A DNA stretch of 64,000 bases, taken from contig NZ_BLPF01000004.1 of assembly GCF_011764425.1 (NCBI RefSeq), positions 434,001 through 498,000 of the forward strand. Direction: 5' to 3'. The notes beneath the pieces are model-generated. The model had not been told where the DNA came from, did no database searches, and saw only the letters and a list, made by a program, of their open reading frames with translations. A program made the translations under genes and the position numbers. Positions 1 through 7,110 of the stretch are shown here, piece by piece (position 1 is the first letter of the stretch; every line of letters begins with the position of its first letter). This stretch comes from Phytohabitans houttuyneae (GTDB taxonomy: Bacteria > Actinomycetota > Actinomycetes > Mycobacteriales > Micromonosporaceae).

Positions 1-2052
1 GGGTGGTCAGCGTGTCGGGGTGGTCCGGGCCGAGCACCCGCAGCTGGTCGGCGAGCAGCTCCTCGAACGCCTGGGCGGCGCCGGCCGGATCCCCGGCCTG
101 CCCCCGCCCGTAGGCGATGTTGTGGCGGGTGGTCAGCGTGTGGGGGTGGTCCGGGCCGAGCACCCGCAGCTCGTCGGTGAGCAGTTCCTCGAAGGCCTGG
201 GCGGCACCGGCCGGATCCCCGGCCTGCCCCCGCCACCGGGCGATGTTGTGGCGGGTGGTCAGCGTGTGGGGGTGGTCCGGGCCGAGCACCCGCAGGTAGT
301 CGGCCAGCAGTTCCTCGAACGCCTGGGCGGCACCGGCCGGATCCCCGGCCTGCCCCCGCCCGTAGGCGATGTTGTGGCGGGTGGTCAGCGTGTGGGGGTG
401 GTCCGGGCCGAGCACCCGCAGGTTGTCGGTGAGCAGTTCCTCGAACGCGTGGGCGGCACCGGCCGGATCCCCGGCCTGCCCCCGCCAGTCGGCGATGTTG
501 TGGCGGGTGGTCAGCGTGTCGGGGTGGTCCGGGCCGAGCACCCGCAGCTGGTCGGTGAGCAGCTCCTCGAACGCCTGGGCGGCGCCGGCCGGATCCCCGG
601 CCTGCCCCGCCAGTCGGCGATGTTGTGGCGGGTGGTCAGCGTGTGGGGGTGGTCCGGGCCGAGCACCCGGACTGCCTCGGTGTGCAGTTGCTGGAAGTGG
701 GCGCGGGCGGCGGCGACTTGCCCGATCTCGCCCAAGCTGTTGCCGGCTTGGAAGAGCAGTGGGTGGGCGTCGGGTTCGCCGTTTGGGGTGTGCCAGAGGT
801 GGTTGCCGGCGGTGGTTGTCAGGGCGGTGGTGTTGGCGCGTAGGAGTTGACCGAGGCGGGCGGTGTGGGTGTCGCGTTCGATGGCTGGCCACAGCTGCAC
901 GAGTGCGTCGGCGGCGGTGTGGGTTAGCTGGGGGTGCTGGTTGTTGGGGGTGGCTTCGGCGACGACGCGTTGGACCAGGGCGTGTACCCGGATCAGGGTG
1001 ATGTCGGTGTCGGGGTCGTGGACGGTGTCGGCCAGGCCGAGCCGGAACAGGGTGCGGGTGGTGTCGTCGGCGTCGTCGGCGTCGACGTCCCGGTCGAGGG
1101 TGTGCTGGTAGTGGGTGAGGGCGGCGGTGGTGGTGAACAGGTTGGCGGGGATGCCGTTGGCGTCCAGGAGCGCGGCCAGCCTGAGGATCTGGGTGGCCAA
1201 TTGGTCGGTGTCGGTGTCGGCCTGGGTGATGGACAGTGCCCAGGTTTCGGTGACGGCTCGTTGTTGTTCGTCGGGCAGGGTGTTGGGGTGCAGCCGTTCC
1301 AGTCGGCGTTGCCGCAGGCGGGTGCGGTAGGCGGCGCAGGTCAGGTCGAGGTCCAGGATGTATGCGGCGGCCTGTGCCAAGGCGATAGGCAGGTACCCGA
1401 GGTCGGCGGCCAGCTGGTCTGCCTCGGCCAGGCGCTGTGCGGTGTCGCCGAGTTGCCCGGCCAGGTAGGCGTTTGCTTCGACGGGGGTGAACACCCCGAC
1501 GTCGATCAACTGGCGTCCGGCTAGCAGGGCGGTGTCGCGGCGGCGGGTGGTCGCGATGGTGCGGCCGGTGGCGGTGTCCGGTGGCCATAGCCCGGTCAGG
1601 TCGGTCGGGTCGGTGATGTCGTCCAGCACCAGTAGCCACCGGCGGCCGGTGCCGGCCAGCCAGGCCATGAGCCGGTCGGCGGCGTGCTGCGGGTTCGAAT
1701 CGTCGATGCCGGTCAGGTCGGCGGCCGCCCGGGCGTAGGTGTCGATGATGGTGGTGCGGCTGCTGGCGGTGACCCAGATCAGCAGGTCGAGTTGGCTGGT
1801 GTCCCATAGGCGGGTGGCCAGGTTCGCGGCCAGTTGGGTTTTGCCGACCCCGCCCATCCCGGCCAACACCTGACACACCACGGTGGTGCCGCCACCGGTG
1901 ACCGCGGCGGTCAGCAGCCCGTCAGCGGGGCGTGGCTGCCGGCCGTGCGCGAGTCGTGGTACTGCCCCGACCCGGTGCGGCCAGCTGACCGTCGGCCGGT
2001 TACCGCCGCCGAAGTTGACGGGGCCGTAGAAGTCGCCGACAGCACCCTCCAC
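1..2052 (-). CDS. NLR-type STAND NTPase: amyloid-like N-terminal motif, NB-ARC, TPR array (partial, one frameshift)
   Basis: Probable nucleotide-dependent switch protein. From the GTG start at 2052, residues 1-14 carry the motif GAVGDFYGPVNF. A Walker A loop GMGGVGKT lies at about 65-72 and a Walker B LLVLDD at about 140-145, followed by an NB-ARC helical region (GYLPIALAQAAAY). From about residue 450 there are 42-residue TPRs of the type RVLGPDHPHTLTTRHNIA. The frame breaks at 605-608: that repeat has CCCC where its sister has CCCCC. In the shifted frame the TPRs continue to the left edge, so the gene is longer than the window. No ATG, GTG or TTG occurs upstream in this frame before about 2199, although the frame stays open into the preceding gene. 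Translation may be coupled: the upstream stop is 47 bases from this GTG. Family knowledge: bacterial NB-ARC/TPR proteins act in signalling, often in defence. Inference: it senses a ligand through the repeats and seeds the neighbouring effector. Confidence 0.85.
8..650. repeat. Five near-identical 126-bp tandem repeats encoding TPRs
   Basis: The GGATCC landmark recurs at 87, 213, 339, 465 and 591, exactly 126 bases (42 codons) apart. Copies differ at only a few positions, at the DNA level as well as the protein level, which implies recent amplification or gene conversion. The copy at 591 lacks one C, which breaks the reading frame. Confidence 0.95.
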
Positions 2053-2061
2053 CGATCCGAT
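2011..2061 (-). other. BASS-like amyloid motif, receptor copy
   Basis: Read in frame, this encodes IGSVEGAVGDFYGPVNF. The GTG start codon sits at the Val of the motif, so three matching residues lie upstream of the only plausible start. Either the motif is slightly trimmed, or the true start is upstream and hidden by an error. Confidence 0.6.
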
Positions 2062-2099
2062 GCCCGTTCCGGGTGGGGCGGTTCCGGCAGCCGGGGCCG

Positions 2100-2510
2100 C
2101 TAGTGGGCTGCCGGGTCCTGTGGGGGGCGCGGCTCCGACGTCTGGGTGCGCTGGTCGAACGAGACCTGTTCGTAGAACTGGCCGACCGCGCCGTGCACGG
2201 TGCCGCTGATGTTGAACGTGGCGGCTGTCCTCGGATCGGCGAGGGCAAGCAGCTCGCGTGCAGCGGCCAAGATCTGCCCGTCATCGGCCGCGCCGCTTTG
2301 GCGTAGGTCGTCCCCGATCCGGGTCTGCCACACACCCGGCTCGGTCTCCTCCCCCTCCAACGCCTCCCGAGCTTGCTCCCGACCGGCGAACCGACGTTTG
2401 ATCAGCTGTTTGAGTAGCCCGTAGGTGTCGGTGATCGCCTGGGAGGCGGTCCCGGTTATCCCAGCGCTGGCGCCGGCCGCCAACGCCGCCACGATCAGCT
2501 CCACACCCAT
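2100..2510 (-). CDS. Small Bell-like putative cell-death effector with C-terminal amyloid-like motif
   Basis: A 136-residue protein. The N-terminus is hydrophobic and small-residue rich (LIVAALAAGASAGITG), followed by a helical stretch of the type TASQAITDTYGLLKQLIKRR. This matches what I recall of the actinobacterial Bell domain, a bacterial analogue of fungal HeLo/HELL membrane-disrupting domains encoded beside NLRs. The C-terminus (residues 99-120) holds ISGTVHGAVGQFYEQVSF, closely similar to the start of the downstream NLR. ATG at 2508-2510 is preceded by an AGGGGG Shine-Dalgarno-like run. The gene lies directly upstream of the NLR on the same strand, 47 bases from stop to start, so the two are probably one transcript. 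Inference: dormant executioner converted to a membrane-active form when the NLR presents its matching motif. The domain call is from memory and not from a profile search. Confidence 0.7.
   Translation of the reverse strand: MGVELIVAALAAGASAGITGTASQAITDTYGLLKQLIKRRFAGREQAREALEGEETEPGVWQTRIGDDLRQSGAADDGQILAAARELLALADPRTAATFNISGTVHGAVGQFYEQVSFDQRTQTSEPRPPQDPAAH
2151..2216 (-). other. BASS-like amyloid motif, effector copy
   Basis: Encodes residues 99-120 of the Bell-like protein, core VHGAVGQFYEQVSF. It aligns without gaps to the first 14 residues of the NLR (9 of 14 identical, counting the NLR GTG codon as Val). Alternating hydrophobic and polar residues with glycines are typical of short amyloid signalling motifs. 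Confidence 0.65.
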
Positions 2511-2704
2511 CCCGACGCCCCCTTTGCCACCGAGTTGATCACTGTCCAGGCTGGACGCACCACGCAGGGTAGCAGCGACCGGCTATCGCCAACCGGCCCC
2601 GACGGCGAGGGCGGTCACCCATTCGGGGTGCAACACTGGCGGCTGCTGCTGGTCAGGCGGCCGGGCCACGCCTTGGCGTCGTGTTGTTGACAAAGGGGGA
2701 TGGT

Positions 2705-2826
2705 GAGGCTTCCCGTCGCGCGGGCTTCGCCCAATCGGGCCGGGTGCCGGGTGGCAAACACGCTCCACCGTTTGCCACCCGGCACCCGGTCTGATTGCCT
2801 CCGGCGCGCGGCGGGGAGGCTTCCCG
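2705..2826. repeat. Perfect 20-bp hairpin flanked by an 11-bp direct repeat
   Basis: In the 815-base gap between the NLR pair and the next gene, bases 2740-2759 (CCGGGTGCCGGGTGGCAAAC) are perfectly complementary to 2770-2789 with a 10-base loop. GAGGCTTCCCG occurs on both sides, at 2705-2715 and 2816-2826. There is no T-run, so it is not a classical intrinsic terminator. No convincing gene is visible in 2511-3137. Confidence 0.85.
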
Positions 2827-3137
2827 GAGCGCCCGCCGGAGGCACCGGCTCTTTCGGCCGGCCGCAGGCCGCCCCCGGCAGGGCCGCCGGAGGCGTTGCC
2901 TGTGAGTCGACTGGCCGTGCCGTCCCCCTTCGCAAGCTCGGGGGTTCCGTCATGCTCGTCGACAGGCTTTCATCACGCCGCTCCCGGCTGATACCTCACA
3001 CGAGCGGGGACACATGTCCAGGGCGGTTTCGTCACGATGTGACGCGACCACGTCGGCGGCGTTTCGTCACGTGCCGCCGGCGCCTTCCGTGATGCCCGCG
3101 TCCGGCCGTCCCGCCGTAGCCGCGTCGTTGCTCTGTG

Positions 3138-3179
3138 AGCCCAGTGTTCGGCCGTCGTCGGTCGACGCTGGGCTTTTTG
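3138..3179 (+). terminator. Intrinsic terminator-like hairpin with T-run
   Basis: AGCCCAG at 3138-3144 pairs with CTGGGCT at 3168-3174. The stem extends inwards with G-U pairs and mismatches, and TTTTT follows. It faces the plus strand, yet no plus-strand gene precedes it, so it may end an unannotated transcript from about 2700-3130. Confidence 0.6.
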
Positions 3180-3312
3180 TCGTGTCCGGCCGCAGGTTCC
3201 GTCCGCTGCCGGGGTCGCGCGCCGTCGCCGAAGGCGTAAGGCGCGCGATTCCCGGCTGGCGCGTGCGGGCCGCTCGCGGCCCGCCTTGAAGATGTACAGA
3301 AAGTTCTCACCG

Positions 3313-3318
3313 TATCCT
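3313..3318 (+). promoter_or_regulatory. -10 box for a leaderless start
   Basis: TATCCT ends six bases before the GTG at 3325, the spacing of actinobacterial leaderless promoters. It decides the start of the next gene over the upstream in-frame ATG. Confidence 0.5.
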
Positions 3319-3324
3319 TGGGGC

Positions 3325-3567
3325 GTGCCGGTGGACCTGAGCGCGGAGTGGTGGACGACGTCAGACGTCGCCGCGTACCTGGGCGTCAAGGTGGCCACGG
3401 TTTCGAACTACCGGAAGCGCGAGCAGATGCCGGCACCGGATCTGACGGTGGGGCGGACGCACATGTGGCGTCCGTCGCGGATCATCGCGTGGCACGACTC
3501 GAGGCCACGGCCTGGCGTTGGCGGTCGGCCGGTGCCCGGCCGCGCTAGTGGGTCAGGGTCCGGCTGA
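3325..3567 (+). CDS. Small helix-turn-helix DNA-binding protein (AlpA/MerR-like)
   Basis: An 80-residue protein from the leaderless GTG. It holds a DNA-binding helix-turn-helix, WWTTSDVAAYLGVKVATVSNYRKR, followed by a short basic wing (GRTHMWRPSRIIAWHDSR). This is the fold of excisionase/AlpA-type regulators found on actinobacterial integrative elements. The last 20 residues are low-complexity Gly/Arg/Pro. It is convergent with the XRE regulator ending at 3577, with 9 bases between them. The target is unknown. Starting at 3286 instead would add 13 residues with no Shine-Dalgarno sequence. Confidence 0.7.
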   Translation: MPVDLSAEWWTTSDVAAYLGVKVATVSNYRKREQMPAPDLTVGRTHMWRPSRIIAWHDSRPRPGVGGRPVPGRASGSGSG

Positions 3568-3576
3568 GTGGGCGCC

Positions 3577-4821
3577 CTACTCGGAGAGGGTTCGCAGCTC
3601 GTCTGTGAAGCTGCGTGTCTCAGGTTCGCCTGCGTACTGCCGTTGAAGGGTAGTCGCGAGGTCGCGCGCCACCATCGTCAGTGACGGCAAGGACTTGCGG
3701 TCCCCCTGCAGCGCTCGCCGTCCCAGCGCTAGCGCGTGGTCGAGGTCGCCAGATCGCGCGGCAACCACGCCCAGCGTTACGTGCGCCTCGGCGATACGCA
3801 TGGGTTTCCGCTCGGTACCGTCGAAGTCGGTCGATGATCGTATGACTTCGTTGGCGTACACCTCGGCCCGACTGTCCTCGCCGACTGTCCGGTAGCAGTC
3901 CATGGCGTAGAAGTCGAACTTGGACGGATCAACGATGAAGTGGTTATCGAGGTTGTCCGGGTAGGGCAACGCTTCGAGCAGATTCCTGCCGTGCTCTAGC
4001 GCAAGCTCGACTTGACGGCGGTCGCCAATGCGGGCCCATGCCTTCGCGCGTTGGCCGGCGAGCTGGACCGCGACGCTGTGGTGAGGCGCAATCGCCTCGC
4101 CTGCCTCGGCGGCGGCAATGACGCCGTGATAGTTGCCCTGCGTCAGCGCGTACCACGCTCGCATCTCTTGTGCCCAGCCCATGACGTCTGCGTTGTCGGC
4201 TTCCTGCCCGAGCGAAAATGCGGCTTGCCTGGTCGCCTCGGCCTCCGGCCGCCGGCCCATGTCGTACTCGACGCAGCCGATCAGGAGAGCGACCGTACCG
4301 GCCAGCGTGAGCACCTCTCGGTGCTGGCTGAGCGTGAGCCTGCGGTCGAGTAGGGCTGTGATCCGGCGCAGCCATGCCTGTCCTTCGACATGGAGCTGAT
4401 CCGACGTCATGTAGGGGTACTCACTGCAAAGGCGTTCGGCCGTAACGCGGAGAGCGTCGAGTGTGGCGGGCGAGACGTCGGAAGCACGTAGGCGAGACAC
4501 GATCTCCAAGGTGTCCAGCCCGGTTGCGGCAAGTAGTTCCGCGTCTGCGTCGCGGTTGCCCTGCTGAGGGAAGAACGCCGCCGTCACGGTCCCAAAGGTC
4601 TTGGCGACCAGAGGCGCGTAGAACTCGTCCGGCTTCGTGTCGCCAGCCTCCCACCGTTTCCAGTTCCGGAGGAGGCTGCCGTTGTCGGGCAGTTGGCCGC
4701 CCGCATGTGCCCGCAGAGCCTCAACTGCTTCGGCCTGGGTCCAGCCGCGCGCTATGCGTTCCCTGCGGATTCGGCGAGCCCATACGGGCCGCTCGTCATC
4801 CCGCTCAGCGTCTCTACCCAT
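3577..4821 (-). CDS. XRE-family transcriptional regulator with TPR-like helical repeats
   Basis: A 414-residue protein. The N-terminal lambda-repressor-like HTH spans about residues 14-75 (IRRERIARGWTQAEAVEAL ... LLRNWKRWEAG). About 300 residues of TPR-like helices follow, rich in Ala/Arg/Glu (for example RQAAFSLGQEADNADVMGW). Actinobacterial proteins of this layout are common regulators beside integrative elements and biosynthetic loci, and the helical part may bind a peptide or small molecule. It is transcribed away from the replication genes, so it could repress the divergent operon starting near 5127 through the palindrome at 5001-5017. That link is an inference. Confidence 0.8.
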   Translation of the reverse strand: MGRDAERDDERPVWARRIRRERIARGWTQAEAVEALRAHAGGQLPDNGSLLRNWKRWEAGDTKPDEFYAPLVAKTFGTVTAAFFPQQGNRDADAELLAATGLDTLEIVSRLRASDVSPATLDALRVTAERLCSEYPYMTSDQLHVEGQAWLRRITALLDRRLTLSQHREVLTLAGTVALLIGCVEYDMGRRPEAEATRQAAFSLGQEADNADVMGWAQEMRAWYALTQGNYHGVIAAAEAGEAIAPHHSVAVQLAGQRAKAWARIGDRRQVELALEHGRNLLEALPYPDNLDNHFIVDPSKFDFYAMDCYRTVGEDSRAEVYANEVIRSSTDFDGTERKPMRIAEAHVTLGVVAARSGDLDHALALGRRALQGDRKSLPSLTMVARDLATTLQRQYAGEPETRSFTDELRTLSE

Positions 4822-5000
4822 GAGCCCAGTATGGCGCGTTCAAGCTGGTGACGGCTAAGGGACAACGACCTGTCACCGCCGTGACACCTGGCACTTGCCC
4901 GTCTCCGGCGGGATGGTTGTCGTAGCGCATTCGCTAAACCAAAGATCGCTTCTGATCAATCTCTCCGCTATCTGGGGATGGGTGGCAGTGCGTGGCGGAA

Positions 5001-5017
5001 TACCAACTGAGTTGGTA
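5001..5017. promoter_or_regulatory. Palindromic operator candidate
   Basis: TACCAACT-G-AGTTGGTA is a perfect 8+1+8 palindrome in the 305-base divergent gap between the XRE regulator (minus) and the small-gene operon (plus). The rest of the gap (4822-5126) shows nothing else firm. Confidence 0.5.
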
Positions 5018-5126
5018 CTCTGCCGTACAACGGTCCGGCTACGTCGGCCCGGAAAGAAGGTGGCCCCGACGGGGTGGAGCCCGTCGAGGCCGTGCATCGA
5101 TCCGCCCTAGCGAAGGGAGTCAGCCG

Positions 5127-5507
5127 ATGCTGTCTCAAGGTACCTCTCCCAAGTCCCGTGTCCGTGACGGAGCGGGCAACTCCGGGTCGCTGTCCTGCAG
5201 CGAGTTGGCGGTGGCGCTGGATCAGTCCGGTCTGCCGCTGTGCCGGTCGATGACGGTCGAGCAGATCGTCGCGGCTGCCGCTGCCGGTGTGGCCGCGTTC
5301 GGCTACGACAGTGTCCGTGCACGCGACGCCCGGATTCTGGAGCTGAACAGGTCGATGATCCGGGGCACGCTGGCCTTGCCGGAGTACGACAAGCAGCGTC
5401 GCAAGCTGGTCACTGGCGTTCGGCGCTTCGGGCTGGCCAACGACCTGGCCCACCGGGTCGGGCTGACCGGCCCGGCCGTGCACCGCAGTGTGGCGGTGGC
5501 GGCATGA
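5127..5507 (+). CDS. Hypothetical protein of the integrative element
   Basis: A 126-residue protein that I do not recognise. The start at 5127 is chosen because GGGAG lies about 8 bases upstream and the in-frame sequence before it is low-complexity Arg/Gly. The middle holds a helical stretch, SMTVEQIVAAAAAGVAAFGYDSVRARDAR split over two helices, and a basic C-terminus ends in HRVGLTGPAVHRSVAVAA. It overlaps the next gene by an ATGA, so it is the first gene of a tightly coupled operon of four or five small genes leading to the replication initiator. Confidence 0.6.
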   Translation: MLSQGTSPKSRVRDGAGNSGSLSCSELAVALDQSGLPLCRSMTVEQIVAAAAAGVAAFGYDSVRARDARILELNRSMIRGTLALPEYDKQRRKLVTGVRRFGLANDLAHRVGLTGPAVHRSVAVAA

Positions 5508-5782
5508 CCGAGCTGCGTCGGCTCCGTCTGTCCCGGGGCTGGGACCCGGTCCAGTTGATCGGCCACATGAAGATCCTGGCCGCTGGTGACGGGGTCACTC
5601 TGCCAAAGGTGTACCTGCTGGCCCGGTTGGTCTTCCTCTGGGAGAACCACCGCGCCCCCATGCCCACCTACTACGTCGGTCTGCTGGACCGGGTCTACGG
5701 CGGCCAGCTGACGACTCTGCCCACCCTGGCCCCGGTTCGCCGGAACCTCGCGGAGCTGGGTCGAGGGGCGGTGGCGGCATGA
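5504..5782 (+). CDS. Small XRE-like HTH protein
   Basis: A 92-residue protein beginning in an ATGA overlap. It follows the XRE pattern: LRRLRLSRGWDP, then LPKVYLLARLVFLWENHRAP, then YYVGLLDRVYG. The WEN.R...P..Y..LL..VYG signature is typical of actinobacterial XRE domains, so it is probably a single-domain DNA-binding protein. It overlaps the next gene by ATGA. The target is unknown. Confidence 0.6.
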   Translation: MTELRRLRLSRGWDPVQLIGHMKILAAGDGVTLPKVYLLARLVFLWENHRAPMPTYYVGLLDRVYGGQLTTLPTLAPVRRNLAELGRGAVAA

Positions 5783-6318
5783 CCGTCTCCGTCATCCCGT
5801 TTCCGGGTACCGAGTCGGAGGTCTCGTCTTCGGCTCTGCTGGTCGCGTTGGCGACGCTCCGGGACGCGCTCGCGCCCGGTCAGTCGCTCACGGTTCCGGC
5901 CGTGTTGGACCGGGCAGCGGTGTTGGAGGTGCTAGCCACCTTCATCCCGATCGCTGCCACGCCCACGGGTGCGACCAGTGTCCCGGCTGTCCCGGTAACG
6001 CCGGTGTCGGCGGTGACTGCGCCGGCGGGCGATGAGCGGGAGCCGATGCCGCCTGGTTGGTCGACCACGTTGTTGAAGTGGCTGCTGATCCGCCGGCATT
6101 GGCAGACCTACCGCACGTTCTGCCGCGAGTACGACAAGGCGGCCAAGACGATCGACCCGCGGTTGGTCGGCAAGTGGCCTAGCCGCTGCCAACTGCACCG
6201 CTGGATGTCCGGCGGGCTGCGCACTGGCATGCCGTACCCCGAGCACTGCATGGTGCTTGAGGCCATGTTCCCCGGCTACAGCGCCGAGGAACTGTTCCAG
6301 GTCGGCGGTGCCCGATGA
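5779..6318 (+). CDS. Regulator-like protein with actinobacterial HTH-type domain
   Basis: A 179-residue protein. An Ala/Val/Pro-rich N-terminal half (residues 1-95) precedes a conserved region, LLKWLLIRRHWQTYRTFCRE ... WPSRCQLHRWMSGG ... PYPEHCMVLEAMFPGYSAEELF. I recall this second part as the N-terminal DNA-binding-like domain of many Streptomyces XRE-type regulators. It overlaps both neighbours by ATGA. The function is unknown beyond likely DNA binding. Confidence 0.6.
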   Translation: MTVSVIPFPGTESEVSSSALLVALATLRDALAPGQSLTVPAVLDRAAVLEVLATFIPIAATPTGATSVPAVPVTPVSAVTAPAGDEREPMPPGWSTTLLKWLLIRRHWQTYRTFCREYDKAAKTIDPRLVGKWPSRCQLHRWMSGGLRTGMPYPEHCMVLEAMFPGYSAEELFQVGGAR

Positions 6319-6704
6319 CGGCCGCCACCGACACCCCAGCCGCCCGGCATGGGTGGGCGGCACGGGATGACCGCCCGGAAGCGTTTCCGGGTGTCCAGCA
6401 CGTGTGGAAGCGTCGCCGGCTGTCCGCCGGTTTGAAGCAGGCCACCGTGATCCGCCGACTGACCGAGCTGGCCACCCGCCAGGGTGTCAGCATCGCCGCG
6501 CCAGCCTCCCTGAAGACGATGTTGTCGAAGTGGGAGAACGGCACCAAGATGAGCCCCTTCTACGAGGAGCTGCTGTACTCGGTTTACGGCATCCGCCGTA
6601 TCGAGCACACCAACCGTCCTGCCCGCTACCGCAACAGCGCCATCTATGACCGTCTGCTCCCCGCCCGGGGTGCCGCCTGGCTGAGTCAGCCTGGGCTGCG
6701 GTGA
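6315..6704 (+). CDS. XRE-like HTH protein
   Basis: A 129-residue protein starting in an ATGA overlap. VWKRRRLSAGLKQATVIRRL and SLKTMLSKWENGTKMSPFYE with LLYSVYG form the same XRE signature as the protein two genes upstream, and both end the domain in VYG. It is the last of three successive genes with DNA-binding-like domains before the replication initiator. Confidence 0.65.
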   Translation: MTAATDTPAARHGWAARDDRPEAFPGVQHVWKRRRLSAGLKQATVIRRLTELATRQGVSIAAPASLKTMLSKWENGTKMSPFYEELLYSVYGIRRIEHTNRPARYRNSAIYDRLLPARGAAWLSQPGLR

Positions 6705-6708
6705 CCTG

Positions 6709-7110
6709 ATGGCCTACCGAGCTGCCGCCACCGGGCAGGGCACCGCCCTGCCCGGCGCCACCGACCCGCCCCGCCCGGCTACGCCGCCGCCGGCCGCCGC
6801 CTGGGCGGCGACGTCCTGGCCGTGGTCCGGGCCGCTGCCGGTGTGGTGTCTGGCCCGTCCCGCCACCGACATGTCTGTCACCGTGCCGGACGCTGCACAG
6901 CACACCCACATCGTCACGCCGCCCGCCACCATGACTGCGGGGCTTTCGTCACCCTCGCCGGCGGGCTTCTGTCACCGGCGTGGACCTCAGTGCGTGATCG
7001 GACCGTTGACGCTGCCGCTTGGCCGGGGCTCCGGCTGGGCTGGCGGCAGCTCGATCCTTCCTACCCACTCCGTCACAGGTACTCGAAACCGCCTGGATAG
7101 GTTTCGATGA
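6709..7110 (+). CDS. Uncertain ORF before the replication initiator
   Basis: A 133-residue open frame rich in Pro, Ala, Ser and Thr with no recognisable domain, starting 4 bases after the previous stop and overlapping the initiator start by ATGA. The ATGA overlap and operon position favour a real gene. The composition, and the two other open frames across the same stretch, argue against it. Confidence 0.3.
   Translation: MAYRAAATGQGTALPGATDPPRPATPPPAAAWAATSWPWSGPLPVWCLARPATDMSVTVPDAAQHTHIVTPPATMTAGLSSPSPAGFCHRRGPQCVIGPLTLPLGRGSGWAGGSSILPTHSVTGTRNRLDRFR
7083..7107 (+). promoter_or_regulatory. Hairpin covering the initiator ribosome-binding region
   Basis: TCGAAACC (7083-7090) and GGTTTCGA (7100-7107) pair perfectly across a 9-base loop that holds the purine-rich GGATA. 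The last base is the A of the initiator ATG, so the hairpin could limit initiator translation. Confidence 0.45.

Noticed and set aside
1-660. Regular 126-base repeats considered as a CRISPR-like array
   Set aside because: No short repeat and unique spacer structure. The units are contiguous and encode TPRs.
2871-2882. GCCCCCGGCAGG matches the 3' end of the tRNA-Arg (10719-10730) and could be the left att site
   Set aside because: Only 12 bases, all G/C-rich, and the match stops before the T arm. Real att copies of this family usually span 40 bases or more.
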